DNA from: Legionella bozemanae
GTDB lineage: Bacteria; Pseudomonadota; Gammaproteobacteria; Legionellales; Legionellaceae
Length of the DNA: 64,000 bases
NCBI RefSeq assembly: GCF_001648595.1
Contig: NZ_KV441807.1
Span: 127,253 to 191,252 of the forward strand
Direction: 5' to 3'
The notes under the pieces were generated by a model, which was given only the letters and a program-made list of their open reading frames with translations, searched no databases and was not told where the DNA came from. Shown here one piece after another: positions 44,512-53,932 of this stretch (positions are counted from its first letter, which is position 1; each line of letters opens with the position of its first letter). The translations under genes and the position numbers were made by a program.

Positions 44512-44575
44512 GTAGCTCCGGAGAAAACATAAACTGGGAAACCCTGGTTTCGTTTTAACCAGACTACATTGAAAT
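44512..44575. repeat. Probable decayed copy of the GC-rich palindrome
   Basis: TACGTAGCTCCGG, then CTGGGAAACCCTGGTTTCG and ACCAGACTAC, resemble the arms of the perfect palindrome at 42766-42861, with many differences. Position is again just after a gene (cpoB). Weak, by eye only. Confidence 0.35.
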
Positions 44576-44602
44576 AAACTTATGGATCCCCAAGGAGAAA
44601 TT

Positions 44603-45553
44603 ATGTATTGGCTAGCCCATGCCCCAGCTAATATTGCTTTGATCAAATATATGGGAAAAAAGGATGATAACTCAAATAGTCCTGATAACCCATCGTTATC
44701 CTATACTTTAAACGAGCTTAAAAGTACAGTAAGACTGGAAAAAATGAGTTCAAAAAAAGATATTTGGGAACCGCTTATTGTACCCGCTGGAATCGAAAAT
44801 TTTGTTCTTTCCACAGAAGCACAAAAAAGATTCCTTGATCATCTCGCTCGAGTAAAAGCATATTTTGGATATGAGGGTGGCTTTTTAGTGCAGTCCTGTA
44901 ATAATTTCCCTCACAGTAGCGGGATGGCAAGTTCTGCTTCAAGTTTCGCTGCGTTAACTCGATGTGCCGTAATTGCTCTCAGTGAATTAACAAATAAACC
45001 CATGCCTTCTGTTGAAGAACAGGCTCAGTTAAGCCGTTTGGGATCAGGATCATCTTGCAGATCTTTTTATTCTCCCTGGGCTTTATGGGATGAAAATGAA
45101 GTTAAAGAGGTAGATTTACCCTACAAGGATTTAATCTATCAAGGGGTCGTGATTAGCAATAAAAAGAAAGAGGTTCCTTCAAGTGAAGCACACCAACGAG
45201 TAAAAAGCAGTCCCTTTTATGGAACTCGTAGCCAAAGGGCAAAGGAGAACTTAAAACTTCTCTTAGACGCACTTATGGACAAGGATTGGACTGTAGCTTA
45301 TCAAATCTGTTGGCGCGAATTTCAAGATATGCATCGCTTGTTTAGTACCAGTGAGCAGCCTTTTTCATACATGACAGAAAGCTGTATTGATCTATTACAC
45401 AATCTAGAAAGTTTTTGGAATAAAAAGAATGATGGCCCTATTGTGACTATGGATGCTGGACCAAACATCCATTTGTTATATCGTTCCGACCAAACAGAAT
45501 TGGCACGTGAATTCAAACGCGATTATTTATTGGGCAATTATGATGTTCTTTGA
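44603..45553 (+). CDS. mvaD: Diphosphomevalonate decarboxylase
   Basis: 316-residue GHMP-superfamily enzyme that converts diphosphomevalonate to isopentenyl diphosphate. Motifs: APANIALIKYMGKKD at the N-terminus, PSLSYTLNEL, the phosphate-binding NFPHSSGMASSASSFAAL (about residues 100-117), and TMDAGPNIHLL near the C-terminus. ATG 44603 has AAGGAG 5 bases upstream; the in-frame ATG at 44582 precedes that site. The end overlaps mevalonate kinase by 14 bases. Confidence 0.94.
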   Translation: MYWLAHAPANIALIKYMGKKDDNSNSPDNPSLSYTLNELKSTVRLEKMSSKKDIWEPLIVPAGIENFVLSTEAQKRFLDHLARVKAYFGYEGGFLVQSCNNFPHSSGMASSASSFAALTRCAVIALSELTNKPMPSVEEQAQLSRLGSGSSCRSFYSPWALWDENEVKEVDLPYKDLIYQGVVISNKKKEVPSSEAHQRVKSSPFYGTRSQRAKENLKLLLDALMDKDWTVAYQICWREFQDMHRLFSTSEQPFSYMTESCIDLLHNLESFWNKKNDGPIVTMDAGPNIHLLYRSDQTELAREFKRDYLLGNYDVL

Positions 45554-46421
45554 TTTTGAAACCACAACCTTTGGCAAATGGATTTTAGCAGGTGAACATG
45601 CTGTAGTACGAGGGCATCCAGCTTTGGTATTTCCAATTAAAGAAAAAAAATTAATTTTAAGTTATTCTGCTGACGCGCCTTCTTTGGGTGCGGATTATAC
45701 GGGAAGTAGCGGCGCTGATATGCAGCTTTTATTTTGGAGTGTGCTCGAGCATGGCATGCAATTACTGGGACGTTCTTTAAATCAATTAGGTGGTTATTTT
45801 CATTTACATAGCACAATCCCTGTGGGAGCAGGGATGGGCGCTTCAGCAGCACTTTGTGTGGCAATGAGTCGTTGGTTCGGTGCACAGAAAATGGTAGATC
45901 CAAGTCAATGCAATGATTTTGCAAAGGAATTAGAACACTTATTTCACGGAAAAAGTAGCGGGCTCGATGTTGCAGGTGTTGCTACGGAAGTCGGGCTTTA
46001 TTTTAAAGAAGGAACAAGTATTCCATTACAACAAAAAATTCATCCTCAGTTTTTTTTATCTTCATGTAAACAAATTGGAATTACTTCTCATTGTATTCAC
46101 CAGGTCCAAAGTTTATGGGCTGAAAATCCTGCATTGGCGGAGCAAATTGATAAGCAAATGGTTATGGCTGTTGAAGAAGCTCGAAATGCTTTAGAGAAGG
46201 GAGGGGTTGATGCAATTTCCTTTTTGGCGCGAGCAATTAATAAAGCTGCTGATTGTTTTTATCAATGGAAACTGGTTAGCGAGAGCTTGCAACAACATAT
46301 GCATCGATTAACTGCTAATGGTGCCTTGGCTGTAAAACCTACCGGCTCCGGAGGAGGCGGATTTGTACTGAGTCTTTGGGACAAGCAACCTCCTGAGCAT
46401 CTTGAATTATTGAACGCGTGA
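45540..46421 (+). CDS. mvaK1: Mevalonate kinase
   Basis: 293 residues. GHMP motifs: FGKWILAGEHAVVRGHPALV at the N-terminus, IPVGAGMGASAAL (ATP loop), and KPTGSGGGGFVLSL near the C-terminus. Phosphorylates mevalonate, the first committed kinase step after HMG-CoA reductase. Tandem ATGs at 45540 and 45543 lie inside the end of mvaD, indicating translational coupling; no separate ribosome site is visible. Confidence 0.9.
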   Translation: MMFFDFETTTFGKWILAGEHAVVRGHPALVFPIKEKKLILSYSADAPSLGADYTGSSGADMQLLFWSVLEHGMQLLGRSLNQLGGYFHLHSTIPVGAGMGASAALCVAMSRWFGAQKMVDPSQCNDFAKELEHLFHGKSSGLDVAGVATEVGLYFKEGTSIPLQQKIHPQFFLSSCKQIGITSHCIHQVQSLWAENPALAEQIDKQMVMAVEEARNALEKGGVDAISFLARAINKAADCFYQWKLVSESLQQHMHRLTANGALAVKPTGSGGGGFVLSLWDKQPPEHLELLNA

Positions 46422-46549
46422 TAGGGAATTGTTCTAATCGGAGATCACTCTATCAAGAATCGGTCATATTTGGCGTATCTTAAACGAAAATTGCGCTCAA
46501 CTATGTTCGTTCGCCTAAAATTGAATATTCCCTTCGTGATCTATTGCTT

Positions 46550-46819
46550 CTAGTCTATAAATTGGTAATAGACTTCAGTTCCTTTGACCATCCCGAGCTC
46601 ATAGCGTGCTTGTTCTTCCAGAGCCTGATCACCATTTTTTAACTCTTTAATATCTGCTTCAAGTGCTCGATTACGTGTTGCCAGCTTATTATTTTCTTGT
46701 TCGTGAACGGCTAATTTTTTTTCAAGATTATGCCACTGAATCAAATTTCCATCGCCCAGCCATAGCTTATGTTGTAAAACAACCAAGGAGACTATCAAAA
46801 TTATAAACACTGGGCGCAT
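46550..46819 (-). CDS. ftsB: FtsB, divisome protein
   Basis: 89 residues. One N-terminal membrane helix (about residues 3-20) is followed by a leucine-zipper coiled coil (LEKKLAVHEQENNKLATRN) and the conserved YELGMVKGTEVYYQ end. FtsB forms the FtsQLB complex that activates septal peptidoglycan synthesis. Minus strand, standalone here. Confidence 0.9.
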   Translation of the reverse strand: MRPVFIILIVSLVVLQHKLWLGDGNLIQWHNLEKKLAVHEQENNKLATRNRALEADIKELKNGDQALEEQARYELGMVKGTEVYYQFID

Positions 46820-47111
46820 AGGTTTTGTTTAATTTAAAGGTATCCTGTAACCATTTTATTACCATATTACAATATGTAGCAATATCTGCTTGAGTAATTT
46901 TTTACATTATTTTGCATGAAGCCCGGGCTGAATTCCATGCATAAAGCTCGAGTGATCCCTATAAATTGTAAAATTTCAGTCAAGTGGGAGCGCTCTGTCG
47001 TATCTATCCTATCATCCCCTGTCTTCGCAGGGATGATAGAATATGAGGAACACTCAGGCATAAAGTGCGGAAGTAGGCCTGCGATTAAATGCGTTTACTC
47101 TTAAGTTCTGC
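46820..47111. other. Intergenic region with palindromic repeat
   Basis: About 290 bases between ftsB and the cbpM end. It holds the composite repeat at 47009-47106. The rest (46860-47000) shows no gene. Confidence 0.5.
47009..47106. repeat. Composite dispersed repeat, copy A
   Basis: A 10-bp inverted repeat CTATCATCCC/GGGATGATAG (47009-47018/47030-47039) is followed by GGCATAAAGTGC and a tail ending TGCGTTTACTCTTAAG. The same order of parts recurs at 53802-53932. Both copies lie at the 3' end of a minus-strand gene. Confidence 0.6.
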
Positions 47112-47426
47112 TCAAAAATGTTTGCGCAAAATATTAAGTTCTTTATTTAATTGATCTATTTTTTCTAATAATTCTAATGCAAGTGCTACTCCTGGAAGAT
47201 TAATTCCCAAATCTCGGTGTAAGCGGAAGGCAGATTCCATTTTACGTAAATCGTTCTGATTTAATTTTATATGCTCTGCTTTCATTGTTTTGCAAGAAAA
47301 TAAACCATGCTCTGCCATTTCCAGTAATAATTCTTTAGATATATGATATTTTTGACATACTTCACTGAATGAGATTGTTGTTGTTTCTTCAATAAGCACG
47401 CCGATTAGTGTATTGTCTTGCTTCAT
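47112..47426 (-). CDS. cbpM: CbpM, modulator of CbpA
   Basis: 104-residue MerR-like helical protein with a helix-turn-helix region (ISFSEVCQKYHISKELLLEM) and a C-terminal coiled coil. CbpM binds the J domain of CbpA and inhibits its co-chaperone activity. It lies 2 bases after cbpA in the standard order. Confidence 0.88.
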   Translation of the reverse strand: MKQDNTLIGVLIEETTTISFSEVCQKYHISKELLLEMAEHGLFSCKTMKAEHIKLNQNDLRKMESAFRLHRDLGINLPGVALALELLEKIDQLNKELNILRKHF

Positions 47427-47428
47427 GC

Positions 47429-48322
47429 TTATACTCCTATTTTGTCACGTGGATTAAAAGGCATTACTTGCGCCATTTTTTTGTAGAGCTCTACTGCTGC
47501 TTCAGTTGTTGGTGGGGGGGTAATCATTTTTAAAAGCACATATTGGTGTCCAGGGGTTGTTCCAGGCAAACCACGATTTTTAAGCCTTAATTTTTGCCCT
47601 CCTTGAGAGCCGGGTGGAATTTTTAAGTCAATTTTTCCTCCTAGAGTGGGGACTACTATTGTTGCACCTAAAGCAGCTTCCCATGGAGTAATAGGCAGCG
47701 TGAGGTAGATATCATTATCCATTACATCAAAAAGAGGGTGTTTATCAACATGTACCGTTAAATAAATATCACCGCGGGGTCCTCCATGTACTCCAGGAGC
47801 TCCTTGTCCGGCAAGGCGAATTTGTTGGCCCGATTTTACGCCAGCTGGTATTTTCACTTTCAAGGTTTGCATAGTGACTTTTGACTCTTGTTCGATTGGA
47901 ACCTGGATGTTTTTCACTGTTCCTGTAAATGCTTCTTCCAGACTAATATTAATTTTTCCATGGTAGTCTTGCCCGGCTGTGGGTTGCTGACGATAGCGGG
48001 AATGACCAAATAGTGTTTCAAATAAATCCTCATTAAATTGACTGCCATAAAAATGTTCATATTGTTCTGGTCCACTCCAATGAGCATGAGTTTCTTTTTG
48101 ATTAAATGCCTTATTTTTCCGATAATTGTCGTATTCTGCTCGTTTGATCGGATCTCTTAAAACTTCATAAGCTTCCCCCATTTCTTTGAAGTGCTCTTCT
48201 GCATTGGGTTCTTTACTTATATCAGGATGGTACTTCCGTGCCAGTTTTCGATATGCCATCTTAATGTCTTTATCAGAGGCATTCTCGCTTACTCCCATTA
48301 TTTTGTAATAGTCTTTATCCAT
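47429..48322 (-). CDS. cbpA: CbpA, DnaJ-type co-chaperone
   Basis: 297 residues. The N-terminal J domain has the HPD motif (H32-D34). The Gly-rich linker is short and there is no zinc-binding Cys region. C-terminal substrate-binding domains follow (KVKIPAGVKSGQQIRLAGQG, PWEAALGATIVVPTL). It is a DnaK partner with nucleoid-binding homologues. ATG 48322 (MDKDYYKIMG) is the family start; an upstream in-frame ATG at 48370 adds an unlikely N-terminus. Neither has a strong ribosome site. Confidence 0.92.
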   Translation of the reverse strand: MDKDYYKIMGVSENASDKDIKMAYRKLARKYHPDISKEPNAEEHFKEMGEAYEVLRDPIKRAEYDNYRKNKAFNQKETHAHWSGPEQYEHFYGSQFNEDLFETLFGHSRYRQQPTAGQDYHGKINISLEEAFTGTVKNIQVPIEQESKVTMQTLKVKIPAGVKSGQQIRLAGQGAPGVHGGPRGDIYLTVHVDKHPLFDVMDNDIYLTLPITPWEAALGATIVVPTLGGKIDLKIPPGSQGGQKLRLKNRGLPGTTPGHQYVLLKMITPPPTTEAAVELYKKMAQVMPFNPRDKIGV

Positions 48323-48386
48323 ATTTTTATACTCAATTGAAAGATCATTTTTATTAGACTTCTTGCACAAGGTTTAGGAACAGCCC

Positions 48387-50177
48387 CTATTTTTGTAACA
48401 CATATTTTCCTGGTGCATCAGGTAAATTCTTATTAATTTTAGGCGGTAAATTCATACCATTTGTTGATTGTTTCACTAGCCAATCATGCCAAGCGATCCA
48501 CCACGATCCTTTTTTAGTTTCAGCAATTTCTAACCAATGTTTGGGAGAAATATAGGTTTCTTCTTTTTTTTGTTCTCGAATCAAATAACTTCGTCCTGGA
48601 TGTCCTGGTTCACTAACTATACCGGCATTATGACCTCCATTCGTCAGAACAAAAATAATATCTTCTTGTTTGATCAGCAAATGAGTTTTATACACGGACT
48701 TCCATGGGCTGACATGGTCTTTTTCTGTGCTGACTACAAAGGCAGGTAACCTAATATTCTCAGGTGCTATATGTTTTCCTTCAATCGTATACTGTCCTTC
48801 GGAGAACTCGTTTTTAAGGAACAATTTTTCAAGATATTCGCTGTGCATTTTATAAGGCATACGTGTTGTATCTGCGTTCCAGGCAAGTAAAGCGATCATT
48901 CCTCTTTGTGTTCCATGCATGTAATCTTGAACCATTTTTGACCAAATTAGATCGTATGAGCGAAGCATTTGAAAACTTCCAGCCATGAGTTTGGTATCTA
49001 AATAGCCTTGTTCCCACATGATGTTTTCCAAAAAAGATACCTGGCTATTATTAATAAAAAGTAATAGTTCACCAGCTTCGGTAAAATCTCCTTGAGCTGC
49101 GAGCAGAGAAAGACTTTTCAGGCGATTGTCATTGTCTTTGGCCATCGTTGCTGCGGTAATCATGGCTAAAGTCCCACCAATGCAATATCCTGCTAAGTGA
49201 ATTTTTGTGTTGGGAATTAGGGTTGATATTTTATCGATTGCAGCCATAGAGCCTTGACGGTAATAATCATCAATTGCCAAATTTCTGTCTTCAGATGAAG
49301 GGTTGAGCCAGGATACTATAAATACTGTATGACCTTGTTGAACCAACCAATTCACTAAGGAGTTTTCAGGGAGAAGATCAAGAATATAATACTTCATAAT
49401 CCAGGCCGGAATAATGAGTAAAGGTTCTTTATATACTTTTGAGGTTTGTGCTTCATATTGAATGAGCTCAATTAAGTGATTTTTAAAAACCACTTTACCC
49501 TTAGTTAAGGCAACTTGTTTTCCTGGGATAAAGTTTTCAACTCCCGCTGGAGGAGTACCAGTCAATTTTTCAATGAAGTCTTGCCAACCCAATTGTGTTC
49601 CCCGGATTAGATTTTCTCCTGATGAATTTAATGTTTCCTGTAATAAATCAGGATTAGTCAAAACAAAGTTGGAAGGAGAGATTGCATCAAGGAGTTGTTT
49701 TATAGTGAATGATACAATGCGACGGTTGGATTCATTTAATCCAGGAATTTCATTTGCTGCTTTTAAATACCAATCTTCAATTTGTAAAAAGTGCTCTGCC
49801 CACAAACGCCATGGATAGAGCGCCCATTTATCCGTATGAAAACGCACATCTTCACCATTCCCAGGCTTTTCTTGGTTTAGGAGCCGTTCAATAAAATCAG
49901 AACAATGCAGTAAAGGATAAAAATTTAATTTTAAGAATGTACCTGGAGCTTGTAATAGTTGTGCTCCCCATGAAAAAAATGAGGTTGCTACTGAGGCTGG
50001 GCTAATGCTTGCGGTAAATTTTCCCAGGTTAGCCTGATAATATTTATCGATTAAATTAAAGAGATCATACTGAGTCGATGGATTATTTTCTTTGGGGTTT
50101 GGTTGTTGCCCACTTGATGCTTTTATTTTTTGTGATAGCTTCTTTTCTTTTAGGACAACTTTGGCCATTTTTTTCAT
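48387..50177 (-). CDS. phaC: Class I poly(3-hydroxyalkanoate) synthase
   Basis: 596-residue polymerase for PHB-type storage granules. It has a PhaC N-domain, then an alpha/beta hydrolase core. The lipase-like box is GYCIGG with nucleophile C332. The catalytic Asp is in STEKDHVSPW and the His in LTNGGHNAG. Length matches class I enzymes (about 590). A Lys-rich N-terminus is usual. Legionella stores PHB, which fits. It is upstream of cbpA on the same strand with a 64-base gap. Confidence 0.93.
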   Translation of the reverse strand: MKKMAKVVLKEKKLSQKIKASSGQQPNPKENNPSTQYDLFNLIDKYYQANLGKFTASISPASVATSFFSWGAQLLQAPGTFLKLNFYPLLHCSDFIERLLNQEKPGNGEDVRFHTDKWALYPWRLWAEHFLQIEDWYLKAANEIPGLNESNRRIVSFTIKQLLDAISPSNFVLTNPDLLQETLNSSGENLIRGTQLGWQDFIEKLTGTPPAGVENFIPGKQVALTKGKVVFKNHLIELIQYEAQTSKVYKEPLLIIPAWIMKYYILDLLPENSLVNWLVQQGHTVFIVSWLNPSSEDRNLAIDDYYRQGSMAAIDKISTLIPNTKIHLAGYCIGGTLAMITAATMAKDNDNRLKSLSLLAAQGDFTEAGELLLFINNSQVSFLENIMWEQGYLDTKLMAGSFQMLRSYDLIWSKMVQDYMHGTQRGMIALLAWNADTTRMPYKMHSEYLEKLFLKNEFSEGQYTIEGKHIAPENIRLPAFVVSTEKDHVSPWKSVYKTHLLIKQEDIIFVLTNGGHNAGIVSEPGHPGRSYLIREQKKEETYISPKHWLEIAETKKGSWWIAWHDWLVKQSTNGMNLPPKINKNLPDAPGKYVLQK

Positions 50178-50264
50178 GGTTTCAGTCTTATCACAGTTAT
50201 TATTATGAAATAGTATAGTCTCTTGGATATTTATTTGTATATTAATCAGTTAAAGTACATACTA

Positions 50265-50395
50265 TGCCCCTTTGGGCTTAGCTCATTTAGCTAATAACTC
50301 AGACCCGGTGAATATTTACTAGAACGGTTGGATTTTCTGGCAAGATGTGCCAAATAGGGCTGTTCCTCAGTTGGGGCTGAGCACTTACTATTTTA
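50265..50395. repeat. Dispersed intergenic repeat, copy A
   Basis: GCAAGATGTGC, a GCTGTT segment and GGGCTGAGC-CTTAC recur in the same order at 52664-52714, with a matching stretch upstream (CTCAGAC, TTACTAGAACGGTTGGATTT versus GTACTCGAATGGTTGAATTT). Both copies lie 60-110 bases before a + strand gene. Confidence 0.5.
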
Positions 50396-50494
50396 GCTGC
50401 AGTTTCTTGCCTTTCTTAGGACGTAGAATGAAAAATAATAAGAACAACTACCCAAAGTATGGCAGGATTGTTGGAATTTATATCGGAGACCTTT

Positions 50495-50818
50495 ATGCAA
50501 AAGTACTTACTTAATACTCTTGTTGTTTTTTTTCTATTTTTATTAGTGGGTTGTCAGTCGAATAAGGCGAGTTCCGGCTTATTTAGTTCTTTTACACCTT
50601 TGGCTACTCCGAGTGTCAATTTGGCGCAAACAGTGCAAGAGGCTTTAATGCGTAATGATGATCTTGCTGTGTCACAAGTCCATGTTCAAACAAGACAAGA
50701 TGTTGTGATTCTTACAGGATATGTGAAAAAAATTCGGCTTAGTGATACTGCAGAACAAATAGCGCGTCAGGTTCCTGGTGTGCGCTCTGTAGAAAATCAT
50801 ATAATTATCCGACAATAG
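50495..50818 (+). CDS. BON-domain lipoprotein
   Basis: 107 residues: signal and lipobox LVGC (Cys20), then one BON domain (VQEALMRNDDLAVSQVHVQT, VVILTGYVKKI, VPGVRSVENHIII). BON domains associate with membranes and often act in envelope stress, like OsmY or DolP. ATG 50495 follows CGGAGA; a longer frame from 50459 lacks a signal peptide at its start. The next gene is 68 bases on. Confidence 0.85.
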   Translation: MQKYLLNTLVVFFLFLLVGCQSNKASSGLFSSFTPLATPSVNLAQTVQEALMRNDDLAVSQVHVQTRQDVVILTGYVKKIRLSDTAEQIARQVPGVRSVENHIIIRQ

Positions 50819-50886
50819 AGTTTAATATTCTCCATTTGTACTATATTTATAAAGGAGGTTAAGTATTATTCAAATGGAGAATAAAC

Positions 50887-51327
50887 ATGGCTGACCTAAT
50901 TCATAATGCCTTGCCAACGTCTAAACGAAAAATTATTTATATTCATCCTGATGATTCTGTGAAAAAAAGCATTGATATGATGACGGAATATGATATAGGT
51001 GCATTAGTCGTAGTAGATAATGACAATCAATTAGTAGGGATAGTAAGTGAACGGGATATAGTGCGCTCTTGCTTACATAAGTGCATTAACCTGGAAACAG
51101 GAAAGGTTTCAGATGTGGTGCATAAGGATGTTACTATTCTTAGTCCTAATGATACTGTAGAAAAAGCAATGCAAGCTATGACCACAACCAAAAGAAGACA
51201 TGTATTAATTCGTGATGAAAATAATGAATTTGTGGCCATTTTATCTATAGGTGATTTGCTTTATCACATATTGGAAGACAAATCACGTGTTATAGAGCAA
51301 TTAGAAAATTACATTCATACCTATTAA
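50887..51327 (+). CDS. CBS-domain pair protein
   Basis: 146 residues made of two CBS motifs (VKKSIDMMTEYDIGALVVVD, LVGIVSERDIVR; then VEKAMQAMTTTKRRHVLIRD, FVAILSIGDLLY). Such Bateman modules bind adenine nucleotides and act as energy sensors. Standalone with no fused effector domain. TGGAG lies 8-10 bases before the ATG. Confidence 0.9.
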   Translation: MADLIHNALPTSKRKIIYIHPDDSVKKSIDMMTEYDIGALVVVDNDNQLVGIVSERDIVRSCLHKCINLETGKVSDVVHKDVTILSPNDTVEKAMQAMTTTKRRHVLIRDENNEFVAILSIGDLLYHILEDKSRVIEQLENYIHTY

Positions 51328-51380
51328 TAGAGCTTTTAGGGATGATATAGTATCTTTATTTCATGCACCTTATAACTTAT

Positions 51381-52538
51381 ATGAAAACAGTCTTCAGATT
51401 GCTTCTAATTCTCTTAATAGTTCATGCTCCCGTGTGGGCTGCTGAATCATCGCCCACATGGTATTCCAAGAAAGATAACAAAGTAGTCCTCAATATAGAA
51501 ATGTTTCTGTCATCTACGTGCTCGCATTGTCAAAAAGCGGATGTATTTTTTCAGGAAGTAGAAGCAAAAAATCCTGATCTTAATGTTCAACGGTATTATA
51601 TTAATCAGAACAAAGATGCATTGAGTCATTTTTACCAACTATTGAGTGCTCAGCAAATGGATGATTTTGCAGTTCCATCAATTTATATTTGTAATTCGCG
51701 TTGGGTTGGATTTACTTCAGCAGAAACCACTGGAAAGGATTTATTGCAAGCAATTAATTATTGTAAGAAACAAATTGAAAATAAAGGTAAATTAACTCAA
51801 GAAACAGTGAATGCATTGCGCCATTTGGCAAATGCGAATCGATTTATTACTGGATTGGTAGAAAAACCTTCGAAGTTACATTTTACAACCACTATAGCAT
51901 TTATGGACTCCTTTAGTCCTTGTGCGTTCTTTTGTTTTGCGGGATTCCTTGCTTTTCTTTTAATTGAAACGCAAAAGAAAAAACAACTTATTGCCAGCCT
52001 TTTATTTATTCTTTCTGTAGTGATTGTGCATTATTTTCAACAGGCTTATACCAGTACCTTTTTTGAGTTGTTGCCTTGGATGCGTATTCCGGCTGTATTG
52101 TTAGGTTTAACGACTATTTATTTTGTGATGCAATATTATAAAAAACAGCCTCCTATAGCTTTGTATTTTTCACTGGCTTTTTTATTAGGATTGATCACTA
52201 CAATTTATCAACAAACCTGTGTGATGAATTGGTCTACAATTTTTGAGCAATGGTTAAATGACCAGCATTTATCCAGACAGCAAGAAAGTTTGTATCAATT
52301 GCTGTATCAGGGAGTGTACATACTTCCATTGCTTTTGATTTTGCTTGTTTATTTTGTTTTACTTAAGTTTGAGCGTTTTGCTGCATTGCAGACAAAATTA
52401 GCCACTATTGGTTTATTGTTCCTACTCGCCATTGCTGTCATTTTAATCGTCTATCCATTCCTATTATCTTACTTTGGAATATCGCTAGTACTTTTATTTA
52501 TCTTGACGGTTATCGGCTGCTTTTTAAATTTGACTTGA
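51381..52538 (+). CDS. Thioredoxin-like protein fused to a polytopic membrane domain
   Basis: 385 residues. A signal peptide (APVWA) is followed by a periplasmic thioredoxin-like domain with active site CSHC and a cis-Pro region (FAVPSIYIC). A C-terminal half with about six membrane segments carries paired cysteines in helices (SPCAFFCF, QQTCVMNW). The layout is like a DsbD turned around: a membrane thiol transporter with a periplasmic thioredoxin at the N-terminus. It may move reducing power across the inner membrane. ATG 51381 fits the signal peptide; ATG 51363 is an in-frame alternative. Confidence 0.7.
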   Translation: MKTVFRLLLILLIVHAPVWAAESSPTWYSKKDNKVVLNIEMFLSSTCSHCQKADVFFQEVEAKNPDLNVQRYYINQNKDALSHFYQLLSAQQMDDFAVPSIYICNSRWVGFTSAETTGKDLLQAINYCKKQIENKGKLTQETVNALRHLANANRFITGLVEKPSKLHFTTTIAFMDSFSPCAFFCFAGFLAFLLIETQKKKQLIASLLFILSVVIVHYFQQAYTSTFFELLPWMRIPAVLLGLTTIYFVMQYYKKQPPIALYFSLAFLLGLITTIYQQTCVMNWSTIFEQWLNDQHLSRQQESLYQLLYQGVYILPLLLILLVYFVLLKFERFAALQTKLATIGLLFLLAIAVILIVYPFLLSYFGISLVLLFILTVIGCFLNLT

Positions 52539-52663
52539 TCTTATTTTGATGATTTGGGATTATCATCTTTTTTTGTTTGTAATAGCTCAGACTCTCGATG
52601 TTAATACGTACTCGAATGGTTGAATTTAGGCGCAGTTTGTAAGAAGTAATTAGGACATTTTTC

Positions 52664-52714
52664 TTGCAAGATGTGCTACATACAGCTGTTTCCTGATAGG
52701 GCTGAGCGCTTACC
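52664..52714. repeat. Dispersed intergenic repeat, copy B
   Basis: Second copy of the unit at 50265-50395. The best-conserved parts are GCAAGATGTGC, GCTGTT and GGGCTGAGCGCTTAC, ending 20 bases before lipA. Confidence 0.5.
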
Positions 52715-52734
52715 TTTGTTTTTTAGGTGATAAC

Positions 52735-53718
52735 ATGAGCAAGCCCATTAATATTCCTGTTGTTGTAGAGAGCGGCAAAAAATATAAAACATCTCATGGC
52801 GTAACAGCAATTAAGGATGGAGTAAAACCAACGGGGCAAGTTTATGAGCGCTTACCTAAACCTAAATGGTTGCGGGTGATAAATCATACGACCCCCGAGT
52901 ATCACCAAGTAAAAGAACAAGTCCAAAAGCACCGCTTGGCTACTGTTTGTGAAGAAGCAAAATGCCCTAATATTTCTGAATGTTGGTCACACGGTACAGC
53001 AACAATTATGTTAATGGGCGCAGTATGTACGCGTGCATGTCGTTTTTGTGCGGTAGATACCGGAAATCCCCATGGCTGGTTGGATCTGCAAGAACCAGAA
53101 AATACAGCAAATACAGTAGCATTAATGAATCTGGACTATGTTGTGCTCACTTCGGTAAACAGAGATGATTTACCCGATGGTGGAGCAAGTCATTACGCAC
53201 AAACCATCCGTGCGATTAAACAATGTTCTCCCAAAACCAAAGTGGAAGCGCTAACGCCTGATTTTCAAGGCGTAGAACGAGATATAGCAGTATTACTGGA
53301 TAGCGGTGTTGATGTTTTTGCGCAAAATGTAGAAACAGTAGAGCGTTTGACCCATCCGGTACGTGACAATAGGGCAGGTTATACACAAACATTGAACGTT
53401 CTCGCATTTGCAAAACGCTATAGACCCGATGTACTTACTAAAACCAGTTTGATGTTGGGGTTAGGCGAAACAGATGAAGAAATTATTCAAACAATGGATG
53501 ATTTACGTCGGCATAAAGTAGATATTCTTACTCTGGGACAGTACTTACAACCGACAAAGAACCATTTACCCATTGAGCGTTATGTGACCCCAGAGACTTT
53601 TGCCGAATTAAGACAGATCGGATTAAAGAAGGGCTTTTTTGAAGTCGCTTCTGGTCCTTTAGTGCGTTCAAGTTATCGCGCTGACCGAATATTTAAACAA
53701 GACAATTTAGGTTTATAA
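52735..53718 (+). CDS. lipA: Lipoyl synthase
   Basis: 327-residue radical-SAM enzyme that inserts two sulfurs into octanoyl groups on lipoyl domains. The auxiliary cluster is C72-x4-C77-x5-C83. The radical-SAM cluster is C98-x3-C102-x2-C105, and the C-terminal VRSSYRAD supplies the serine ligand. Length and motif order match the family exactly. ATG 52735. No lipB neighbour. Confidence 0.97.
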   Translation: MSKPINIPVVVESGKKYKTSHGVTAIKDGVKPTGQVYERLPKPKWLRVINHTTPEYHQVKEQVQKHRLATVCEEAKCPNISECWSHGTATIMLMGAVCTRACRFCAVDTGNPHGWLDLQEPENTANTVALMNLDYVVLTSVNRDDLPDGGASHYAQTIRAIKQCSPKTKVEALTPDFQGVERDIAVLLDSGVDVFAQNVETVERLTHPVRDNRAGYTQTLNVLAFAKRYRPDVLTKTSLMLGLGETDEEIIQTMDDLRRHKVDILTLGQYLQPTKNHLPIERYVTPETFAELRQIGLKKGFFEVASGPLVRSSYRADRIFKQDNLGL

Positions 53719-53801
53719 AATTCGATTTCTGGATATCGCGTATAAAGCCTATGCGATCCTCAATAGCTTTACCCAGTTTAGATGTATCACATTATGACTG
53801 A

Positions 53802-53932
53802 ATCCCTGCCTACGCAGGGATGCAGCTTTTTAGGCATCGTTGTAGACTGCATATTTTCCTGTTTCAATTTTGTGAGGCTCTCTGAAGCATAAAGTGCAGT
53901 TTGTCGCGATAGAACGTATGCATTTAACTTAA
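53802..53932. repeat. Composite dispersed repeat, copy B (hairpin downstream of lipA)
   Basis: ATCCCTGC/GCAGGGAT (53802-53809/53814-53821) forms an 8-bp stem with a CTAC loop. A TTTTT run follows at 53827, so it may also end lipA transcription. The downstream part, GAGGCTCTCTGAAGCATAAAGTGC to ATGCATTTAACTTAAG, matches the copy at 47009-47106. Confidence 0.6.

Noticed and set aside
45453-45539. Longer N-terminus for mevalonate kinase
   Set aside because: It would lie wholly inside mvaD and precede the conserved GHMP N-terminus with unrelated sequence.
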